DNA from: a virus | Virus record (IMG/VR): IMGVR_UViG_3300042869_000046 | Coordinates: 1 to 31,125 of that record | DNA length: 31,125 nucleotides | Reading direction: 5' to 3' (one strand) | Part shown: positions 7,567-11,978 of the stretch, one piece after another | Numbering within the stretch: the stretch's first letter is position 1 | Layout of the letters: each line of letters starts with the position of its first letter | The notes under the pieces: generated by a model | Databases searched by the model: none | What the model was told of the DNA's origin: nothing | Seen by the model: only the letters and a program-made list of their open reading frames with translations | Program-made: the position numbers and the translations under genes

Positions 7567-8006
7567 TATTCAAAGGAGAATAGTAGTTCTTTGGGGGTGG
7601 GTTCTGGCACAGGCTCACGGTCTTTGGCAGTATATTGAGTAGTAGGTTGACCCGTGATGTCGTTGATGAAGTCTTTGATATTCATCCAGGCACGGAACAC
7701 AGCCTTGTTGCCATTCTTCTGATCTTTTCTATACAAGGGCTTGCCAAATGCCAAACGCTTGTGAATATCTGCGGTGCCTTCATCTAGTTTATACCAGCGG
7801 CGGTATTCAGTTTCATACTGTATTTTCAGTGCAGGTTGGATGTCAACCCAATCCCACCAATCTTGATCAGTCATTGTGCCAAATATGTGCTGCCAGAATT
7901 CTTCATCATCGTGTAGCTCACCTTTGAGGCGATCCCAGTGATAGTTGGTAATCTCTACATAATCTAGAATGTTCTGTAGTTTTTGATCATAGGTTCTTTT
8001 TGCCAT
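7566..8006 (-). CDS. Unknown Trp-rich acidic protein
   Basis: A 146-aa protein rich in tryptophan and acidic residues (an HDDEEFWQH stretch and a DWWDW segment near residues 32-54), with a predicted mostly helical fold and a Pro-rich C-terminal tail (PVPEPTPKE). I do not recognise a domain. AGAGG lies 8 nt before the ATG, and the stop is coupled to the next gene. It belongs to the pre-terminase block of small unknown genes led by the 9767..9795 promoter. Confidence 0.75.
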   Translation of the reverse strand: MAKRTYDQKLQNILDYVEITNYHWDRLKGELHDDEEFWQHIFGTMTDQDWWDWVDIQPALKIQYETEYRRWYKLDEGTADIHKRLAFGKPLYRKDQKNGNKAVFRAWMNIKDFINDITGQPTTQYTAKDREPVPEPTPKELLFSFE

Positions 8007-8007
8007 T

Positions 8008-8340
8008 TCAATATCCTCTATACTCTCTTTGTCTTTTTAAATATTCATATCTGCGGGTCACAGATACATTGCCTAACACCCAGGCTCCTTGGTGATCATC
8101 ACGAGTCATTACATAGTCTTCACTACCACGACCACGAAACTGCCATAATCCTGCCCAAAGTCTTTGAAAGTCATCAAAGTCTAGCAGCCAAACTTCATTA
8201 CGAAATCGTGCCTGCGCTTGTGCCCTCAACCAGGCTATGTTCTGTTGATGCGGTATTTCTCCCTGTACTTTCCAGGTGTGTGGTCTAATTCCTGTTCTTG
8301 GCATAGTGTTATTTATTCTGGTGCCTAAATAATCATTCAT
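8008..8340 (-). CDS. Unknown protein with HNH-like C-terminal signature
   Basis: A 110-aa basic protein. Residues about 78-95 (MTRDDHQGAWVLGNVSVTRR) resemble the segment of phage HNH nucleases that follows the catalytic histidine (RIDNSKGYxxGNVxWV). The paired H and metal-binding residues of a full HNH site are not evident, so it may be a degenerate or non-catalytic relative. The start is set at ATG 8340, which has AGGA 5 nt upstream and overlaps the previous stop by 8 nt; an ATG at 8358 would add six residues. AATAAATA lies just upstream of an internal ATG at 8304, an alternative shorter start without a ribosome site. Confidence 0.65.
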   Translation of the reverse strand: MNDYLGTRINNTMPRTGIRPHTWKVQGEIPHQQNIAWLRAQAQARFRNEVWLLDFDDFQRLWAGLWQFRGRGSEDYVMTRDDHQGAWVLGNVSVTRRYEYLKRQREYRGY

Positions 8341-8590
8341 TTCCTGGAGCACATTCATTCACGGTATCAGTGATCCATTGCATTATTTCTTTGTGCCGTG
8401 CTTCTGTGCAATGAATCCAACCCTGTTCTTGTTTAGGATTCCAATGCAATCGTTCTGGTCCCCAACCACCATCGTACAGTATTTCATCGCTGTGCCGTAT
8501 TTTGGTAAACATTTCGTGGCGAGAATCTGCTGCCTGCCACTCAGTGATGTAATCATAGGGCTTTAGTTCGCTGTGTTCATACCAACCCAT
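8333..8590 (-). CDS. Unknown protein
   Basis: An 85-aa acidic protein, Trp/Tyr-rich (MGWYEHSELKPYDYITEW at the N-terminus), without a recognised domain. The frame is open up to 8704, but that start has no ribosome site and would overlap the lipoprotein gene by 95 nt. A TTG at 8629 has AAGGTG upstream and would overlap by only 20 nt. I chose ATG 8590, just past the lipoprotein stop, as the conservative start; the true N-terminus is uncertain. The stop is coupled to the next gene (ATGA-type overlap). Confidence 0.6.
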   Translation of the reverse strand: MGWYEHSELKPYDYITEWQAADSRHEMFTKIRHSDEILYDGGWGPERLHWNPKQEQGWIHCTEARHKEIMQWITDTVNECAPGNE

Positions 8591-8609
8591 TACGGGTCGC
8601 CATTCTAGT

Positions 8610-8813
8610 TCAATTCTTTGTGTAGCCAACTCGTGCACCTTGATTATTGTATATGTAGGTCTTGCTCCCACCTGCTCCACAGAAGCTGGGATAGCGGCCG
8701 CCATTGTTTTGGCTTTGACAAGGGTCCTGTGTGTTTAGATAGTGAGCATACATTTCAAAGGGTGTGGCACAACCACTTAGACCTACTGCTACTAAAAGTA
8801 TTAGAATTCGCAT
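8610..8813 (-). CDS. Small lipoprotein (possible o-spanin or surface protein)
   Basis: A 67-aa precursor with a basic start, a hydrophobic core (ILILLVAVG) and a lipobox LSGC ending at C15, so it should be lipidated and anchored in a membrane, most likely the outer membrane of a Gram-negative host. The mature part has two further cysteines and a YIYNNQGARVGY tail. AAGGA lies 8 nt before ATG 8813; another ATG at 8819 is too close to it. Phages use such lipoproteins as Rz1-type o-spanins or for superinfection exclusion. No partner i-spanin was found. Its leader carries the pseudoknot at 8833..8867. Confidence 0.75.
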   Translation of the reverse strand: MRILILLVAVGLSGCATPFEMYAHYLNTQDPCQSQNNGGRYPSFCGAGGSKTYIYNNQGARVGYTKN

Positions 8814-8832
8814 TGCCATTATCCTTAAAGGT

Positions 8833-8867
8833 CCCCCGTTTCGCGGACCACTACGGGGGGAAGTGGT
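8833..8867 (-). promoter_or_regulatory. H-type RNA pseudoknot in the lipoprotein leader
   Basis: On the minus strand two perfect helices interlock. Stem 1 pairs ACCACT (8862..8867) with AGTGGT (8847..8852). Stem 2 pairs CCCCCGT (8853..8859) with ACGGGGG (8833..8839). Loop 1 is 2 nt, there is no nucleotide between the stems, and loop 3 is 7 nt, which is ideal H-type geometry. It ends 6 nt before the AAGGA ribosome site of the lipoprotein gene. Upstream GGGGG (8882..8886) could pair with the same C-run as an alternative fold. This suggests translational control by a protein or ligand; the effector is unknown. Confidence 0.6.
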
Positions 8868-8899
8868 AGAACAAGGGTGAGACCCCCAGTCCGCTGTCA

Positions 8900-8919
8900 C
8901 AACTGGAGTCACTCAGTTG
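8900..8919 (-). promoter_or_regulatory. Hairpin after the Cys-rich gene
   Basis: CAACTG and CAGTTG form a 6-bp stem with an 8-nt loop, beginning 3 nt past the stop of the upstream gene. There is no T-tract, so it is not a classic terminator. Together with the pseudoknot it fills the 109-bp gap between two genes that otherwise belong to an overlapping chain, so this gap looks like a dedicated regulatory leader. Confidence 0.4.
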
Positions 8920-8922
8920 ATG

Positions 8923-9168
8923 TTAATGATCACTGCAACCACAACCTTCTGGACCCACTGCCGCTACTAATACTTCAAGTTCTTCTTGATGATTGCACCA
9001 TCTTGCGGCCCATACTGCGGCATCGTATTCTGTGGGGAACGGCTCTGACTCTGCTTCGTGTCCGCAACAGAAACAGTAGACCACATAGTCTTGTTCTGTT
9101 AGACGCTGAAACCATTGAGCTGTTCTTGAACCGTTGACTTGCTCATTTACAAATAATCTATCACCCAT
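8923..9168 (-). CDS. Small Cys/His-rich protein, probable zinc binder
   Basis: An 81-aa protein with clustered ligands C32, C34, C35, H37, then C58, H60 and a C-terminal C76, C78, H81. The spacing is not that of a standard zinc finger family I can name, but metal binding is likely. The start is ATG 9168, which overlaps the previous stop by 8 nt with AGGG upstream; the frame is open to a GTG at 9213 that lacks support. It is followed by the structured 8820..8922 leader. Function unknown, possibly an early regulator or antirestriction-type protein. Confidence 0.7.
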   Translation of the reverse strand: MGDRLFVNEQVNGSRTAQWFQRLTEQDYVVYCFCCGHEAESEPFPTEYDAAVWAARWCNHQEELEVLVAAVGPEGCGCSDH

Positions 9169-9325
9169 AATGTTTTTCCCTGTGATTGAGCTCTTCTTGC
9201 TCTCTTTGGGCACGACGAAGTTCTCTAATCTTATTTATTGTTGCCTGTTTTTTCAATTCGTGCTTGCGGGCTTCTTGCTCATTTAGGCGACGAATCTGTT
9301 CCATCAGTGTTTCTTGTGTGTTCAT
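9161..9325 (-). CDS. Small charged coiled-coil protein
   Basis: A 54-aa frame running from ATG 9325 to TGA. The sequence is almost all Glu/Gln/Arg/Lys with regular Leu/Ile spacing (MEQIRRLNEQEARKHELKK at residues 8-26), predicting one continuous helix or coiled coil. It exactly bridges two neighbours: its ATG overlaps the upstream stop (ATGA) and its stop overlaps the next start by 8 nt. Its ribosome site GGAGG is encoded by the last codons of the upstream gene. Function unknown. Confidence 0.75.
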   Translation of the reverse strand: MNTQETLMEQIRRLNEQEARKHELKKQATINKIRELRRAQREQEELNHREKHYG

Positions 9326-9522
9326 TCTGCGGCCTCCAATATCTCTTTAGAATATTTTTCTAATAGTTTAGGTGTAAGTTTGCGGACAGCGTAAGCATAG
9401 TCTGGGCTATCCCACCAGCCATCTATTTTCAGTTGTTTTATGGCGGCTGTTTTAGTTGGATGTAGATAAACTGCTTTAATTTCGCTTGTGGTATATTCAC
9501 GAATCACTGTGATAACTTTCAT
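9322..9522 (-). CDS. Small unknown protein ending in LEAAE
   Basis: A 66-aa protein (MKVITVIREYTTSEIKAVYL at the N-terminus) with a predicted beta-beta-alpha start and a helical C-terminus. Both junctions are ATGA overlaps. Its last codons (TTG GAG GCC GCA GAA TGA) contain the GGAGG ribosome site of the next gene. The preceding gene ends in the same LEAAE peptide, which may reflect duplication or simply conservation of the embedded ribosome site. The annotated fold is a guess; no family is recognised. Confidence 0.72.
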   Translation of the reverse strand: MKVITVIREYTTSEIKAVYLHPTKTAAIKQLKIDGWWDSPDYAYAVRKLTPKLLEKYSKEILEAAE

Positions 9523-9710
9523 TCTGCAGCCTCTAAATGTTCTTTTACTAAATCTTCAGCATTGAAGCCCCAACCATCTTCGTCTTCAATACAACACAAC
9601 TCTTCAATCTCTTCGTATTCTTTAACGAGATATTGGGCAAGTTCTTTAAGGGTGTCAAATTTAACGGTTTCCCTACGCTGGTGAGACTCGCCGTAAATAA
9701 TATAATACAT
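9519..9710 (-). CDS. Small acidic protein, first gene behind the main promoter
   Basis: A 63-aa strongly acidic protein (YEEIEELCCIEDEDGWGF in the middle, C-terminus LEAAE). It is the first gene after the consensus promoter at 9767..9795, with a leader of about 50 nt that contains the GCTGTCT/AGACAGC half-sites. The last half-site is only a few bases before the ATG and replaces a normal Shine-Dalgarno site. Small acidic first-expressed phage proteins are often host inhibitors or DNA mimics, but nothing in the sequence proves this here. The stop overlaps the next start by ATGA. Confidence 0.72.
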   Translation of the reverse strand: MYYIIYGESHQRRETVKFDTLKELAQYLVKEYEEIEELCCIEDEDGWGFNAEDLVKEHLEAAE

Positions 9711-9713
9711 TTT

Positions 9714-9761
9714 GCTGTCTTTCTGTATGTGTTATAGACAGCACACTATTGCGCTGTCTAT
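9714..9761. promoter_or_regulatory. Three alternating half-sites (operator or leader hairpin)
   Basis: On the plus strand, GCTGTCT (9714..9720), ATAGACAGC (9734..9742) and GCTGTCTAT (9753..9761) alternate in orientation, with centres about 20 bp apart (two helical turns). The latter two form a perfect 9-bp inverted repeat with a 10-bp spacer, starting right after the -10 box. It may be an operator for a dimeric repressor or, in RNA, a 5'-end hairpin. The same forward-reverse-forward arrangement with GTTGTCT recurs at 20332..20362. Confidence 0.6.
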
Positions 9762-9766
9762 GTATT

Positions 9767-9795
9767 ATTATAGCGTATGCTGTATTTATTGTCAA
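9767..9795 (-). promoter_or_regulatory. Consensus sigma70 promoter
   Basis: The minus strand has TTGACA (9790..9795), exactly 17 nt, then TATAAT (9767..9772), a perfect match to both hexamers and the spacing. The -35 box is inside the 13-bp palindrome TTGTCAATGACAA (9789..9801), a second possible operator. The expected start is near 9760, inside the half-site array. It reads toward the small-gene block, terminase and head genes. It is the only perfect promoter I found and is probably the master early promoter for host RNA polymerase. Confidence 0.85.
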
Positions 9796-9812
9796 TGACA
9801 AAAACATCCAAT

Positions 9813-10238
9813 TTAGCGTTTGCCCAATATGTTGTTCTTGTGACAGCGCACTGATATTTGGGCATTATACCAATCTGCAGATTCCAAAACGCCATTGTAG
9901 AACTGCTCTTTGGCTTCCCAATATGAACACTCTGCTTTGGAGTAACACAAGCGAATGATCTCTCGTGAGAACTGATCTTTGCCCTGTAGCTCAATGTCTT
10001 TGGCAAGAGCATCACTTGATCCGTAATATGTCAACCAATCACTATCCACATATGAACGAATCTTTTTCTTTACTCGTTTACCATTTTTCTGTGTGTGCAT
10101 CTTATATCGTGTTTTGGCAAACTTGGCTAACTTCTTACCAATATACTTTTTGTCATTTATCAAGTTCGTAATCAGATACACAAAGCCAACTACATCATCA
10201 GGAAGTTCAGTAATCTCTTTATTATTGTAAATCCACAT
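9813..10238 (-). CDS. GIY-YIG family endonuclease
   Basis: A 141-aa protein with a GIY-YIG nuclease core: GFVYLI (18-23) and KYIG (31-34), a likely catalytic arginine R44, the DWLTYYGS segment (67-74), glutamate E108 in SYWEAK, and a C-terminal NNILGK (135-140). This is the short free-standing form common in aquatic phages, close to homing nucleases of the Seg/I-Tev type but without a clear separate DNA-binding domain. It starts 24 nt after the last hairpin of the noncoding region and has AAGGA upstream. It may act in phage recombination, host DNA attack or element mobility. Confidence 0.85.
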   Translation of the reverse strand: MWIYNNKEITELPDDVVGFVYLITNLINDKKYIGKKLAKFAKTRYKMHTQKNGKRVKKKIRSYVDSDWLTYYGSSDALAKDIELQGKDQFSREIIRLCYSKAECSYWEAKEQFYNGVLESADWYNAQISVRCHKNNILGKR

Positions 10239-10261
10239 ATCACTTATTCCTTACTATTAAA

Positions 10262-10803
10262 GATGTCTTACAGACATCAACTCATTTCGCTTCCGCTCAC
10301 TCGTATGTCGCTTCGCTTCGTTCAGAAACACATAATGATCTATTGAGATACTTTATGTAGATTGTTTCAGTCAGACGGAACCGTTTTCAGCGGCACCGTC
10401 TATCTTTATGTGAGTTGCCCCAGCCAAGACTTATGGAAGCAGGTGTTTTCATCACTGTATGCTAAAGGACTCTGTGCTTTTCCTTACCTGCCACGATATG
10501 CGTTACCGCACTCTAGACCTCGTTCCTAGTGTCTAGATGTTTATAGCCAGTGTGTTCGTATGCTAACATTCATACTATATCAATGCGTTGGTTATCTTTG
10601 CTTTCAACCTCAAACCCACTTCCAATTTTTCAGGATAGTTGCCGTAGCAACGGGGGTGCCTCAATATGTCTCGTGCCCAGTTATTCCCTGGTTTTTCCAC
10701 AGCCCTATTACAATCTGGCGGGCCAACCTTGTGTGTTAGATGATAGTGCCTAAAATGATTTGGATTGCCAATGATGCCTAAGTGTTTTGCCTGTCACAAG
10801 TAT
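10262..10803 (-). ncRNA. Candidate large structured RNA
   Basis: The span 10239..10975 has no convincing gene, yet its minus strand holds a chain of perfect helices. Examples are GTTGC-TACG-GCAAC (10638..10651, a cUACGg tetraloop), GUGCG-GUAA-CGCAU (10498..10511, GNRA), TGGG-GCAA-CTCA (10411..10422, GNRA), TCTAGAC/GTCTAGA (10512..10537, abutting the GUAA hairpin), GTATG/CATAC (10558..10575), GCAGGT/ACCTGC (10439..10491) enclosing AAGGA/TCCTT, AGACGG/CCGTCT (10373..10401), ACATAA/TTATGT with an inner stem (about 10330..10360) and GATGTCT/AGACATC (10262..10278). Stable tetraloops appear only in minus-strand sense. Size (about 540 nt) and phage setting recall ROOL or GOLLD RNAs, but I cannot confirm membership. 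The 5' end is set by TATAAA at 10803..10808 only loosely. Confidence 0.6.
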
Positions 10804-10836
10804 TTATATAAGAGACAAAATATCAGAATTAAATGT

Positions 10837-10873
10837 GGTAAAAGACGAAACCCAATCATTGCGACTGGGTTTC
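10837..10873 (-). terminator. Terminator after the late/lysis block
   Basis: GAAACCCA (10847..10854 on plus) and TGGGTTTC (10866..10873) form a perfect 8-bp stem with an 11-nt loop. On the minus strand it is followed by GTCTTTT, a short interrupted U-tract. It lies about 100 bp after the zinc-ribbon gene and just before the candidate large RNA, so it would end the tail-fibre/lysis transcript and isolate the RNA. Confidence 0.6.
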
Positions 10874-10884
10874 TAACAGGGCTC

Positions 10885-10915
10885 GTTTCTAATGGCAATA
10901 AGAAACTACTTTTTG
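10885..10915 (+). terminator. Opposite-facing hairpin with T-tract
   Basis: GTTTCT and AGAAAC (10885..10906) form a 6-bp stem with a 10-nt loop, followed on the plus strand by TACTTTTT. Its polarity is opposite to all genes. With the neighbouring minus-strand terminator it makes a bidirectional block that would stop antisense transcripts arising from the noncoding region. It could instead be a further stem of the structured RNA. Confidence 0.4.
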
Positions 10916-10975
10916 ATTTAGTGACAGCCAAACCATCCCTTAGGATTAACGGATATTTGTCCCTGCTAATAATAT

Positions 10976-11452
10976 TTATTCCGCCTGTGTGTTTTCACAA
11001 TGAATTGTGATTATTTCTTTATCACTTTCAAATGACACTTGATGTCCAGTCTTAAGTGTGCTGTAATGATTTGAAGCATTGTTGTCTGGTACGGTATATT
11101 TGCCAGTGTCTTTGTTAAGATATCGTTGACAGGTCACACATCGTTTACGCCAATGCAGGCCTAGTGCTCTTGATGGATATATTTTGGCAGTGACTTGTCT
11201 GCCATTGGGGCAGTGTTTACCGCAGTCTTCGCAGTTAGTGGCACAGGGTTTAAGTTTGACCAATATGGGTACCACTGTGGGATTGACACCATCAACAAGC
11301 TGCACTGCCATTTCTGGCTCTTCACCTTCCACAATGGGTTTGAATTTACCCTTGGCCATTTTACGGCTTTGTTTAATTTGAGTGTCGCTGACCTTTTCAA
11401 ATCGCCATTCTGCCACTTCACTGAGGATTTTTTTAAATTCTTTGTCGTCCAT
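10976..11452 (-). CDS. Zinc-ribbon protein, unknown
   Basis: A 158-aa protein. Its N-terminal 35 residues are a charged helix. Residues 70-81 carry C70, C74, C77, C81 and residues 105-108 carry C105 and C108, which together could form a zinc ribbon. Basic residues flank the cysteines (RKRCVTCQR), suggesting nucleic-acid binding. It follows the XhlA-like gene by 7 nt and is the last gene before the terminator. I do not recognise the family; a transcription factor, a packaging accessory or an endonuclease fragment are all possible. Confidence 0.75.
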   Translation of the reverse strand: MDDKEFKKILSEVAEWRFEKVSDTQIKQSRKMAKGKFKPIVEGEEPEMAVQLVDGVNPTVVPILVKLKPCATNCEDCGKHCPNGRQVTAKIYPSRALGLHWRKRCVTCQRYLNKDTGKYTVPDNNASNHYSTLKTGHQVSFESDKEIITIHCENTQAE

Positions 11453-11459
11453 CCCATAC

Positions 11460-11651
11460 TTACCTGAGACTGGTTGCGAACTCCACTAGAATTGGAAGGA
11501 ATGTTGCACCACAAAGAATAATCAATATGGCCCAAATGCGATTGTCTATCTTGTCTACTTTGGTTTCAACACGATCAATGTCTTCTGCCATATGAGCAAG
11601 ATGATTTTCTTTGATGGTTTTGATTTCTTGGGCAAGTTCTTTGATAGTCAT
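11460..11651 (-). CDS. XhlA-like membrane protein, lysis candidate
   Basis: A 63-aa protein with a charged coiled-coil N-terminus (residues about 1-37, ending ETKVDKIDNRI) and one membrane helix (about 39-58, WAILIILCGATFLPILVEF). This is the layout of the haemolysin XhlA family, which occurs in phage lysis cassettes beside a holin and an endolysin. Start and upstream stop share a TAATG junction. No endolysin follows, so its role in lysis is by family analogy. It is the clearest lysis-related gene here. Confidence 0.75.
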   Translation of the reverse strand: MTIKELAQEIKTIKENHLAHMAEDIDRVETKVDKIDNRIWAILIILCGATFLPILVEFATSLR

Positions 11652-11977
11652 TATGCTGACCTCGCTAGAACTTTGACACGGAAGTTTCTACGATCAATTA
11701 GTCCATTGGTTGTGGTCACTTGGCAGGTCACAGTATAGGTCTTGCCTTCCTGTCCGTTGCTTAGTTCCACAAAGGTCTTGGTGCCTACACGATTTTGACT
11801 TACCTTGATCAGAGGGTCTGGGTCATTGGCACGAGCGGTAATAGTATATGACACAGCACTTAGACTGTCACCTACTGGAAGCCATTCGCTCCACTCAAAG
11901 GTATAGACTAATTGTGCTTCTGTGTCCTTCTGGATTGTTAGTCCCTGGATGGTTTGAAAAAATCCTGTTGTAGCCAT
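11651..11977 (-). CDS. Ig-like beta-sandwich virion protein
   Basis: A 108-aa protein made of alternating beta strands (FEWSEWLPVGDSLSAVSYTI and YTVTCQVTTTNGLIDRRNF), matching the Ig-like fold of small phage fibre or surface proteins often found beside fibres. It begins right after the giant repeat adhesin and ends in a TAATG overlap with the XhlA-like gene. A role as a fibre-associated or decoration protein is inferred from fold and place. Confidence 0.7.
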   Translation of the reverse strand: MATTGFFQTIQGLTIQKDTEAQLVYTFEWSEWLPVGDSLSAVSYTITARANDPDPLIKVSQNRVGTKTFVELSNGQEGKTYTVTCQVTTTNGLIDRRNFRVKVLARSA

Positions 11978-11978
11978 A

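Noticed and set aside
8610-8912. Longer 100-codon version of the lipoprotein gene
   Set aside because: The extra N-terminal 33 residues would be read through the pseudoknot, have no ribosome site and would bury the signal peptide.
9810-10976. Group I or group II intron hosting the GIY-YIG gene
   Set aside because: No interrupted gene flanks the region: the zinc-ribbon gene is complete with its own stop, and no second exon is visible downstream. Core intron motifs were not recognised. Covariance-model search would settle it.
2170-10980. T4-type late promoters (NATAAATA) at 2170, 7312, 8310, 9232, 9783, 10801 and 10973
   Set aside because: The number is about what chance gives in AT-rich DNA, positions relative to genes are inconsistent, and no T4-like late sigma factor is encoded. 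The spacing of 5 nt before ATG at 7308 and 8304 is curious but not enough.
10550-11010. Two plus-strand open frames (67 and 81 codons) in the gene-free region
   Set aside because: No ribosome sites, TTG start for the second, no protein-like features beyond one CxxC, and the stable tetraloops support minus-strand RNA instead.
11161-11535. 124-codon minus frame overlapping the zinc-ribbon and XhlA-like genes
   Set aside because: Overlaps two better-supported genes in another frame and has no domain or ribosome site.
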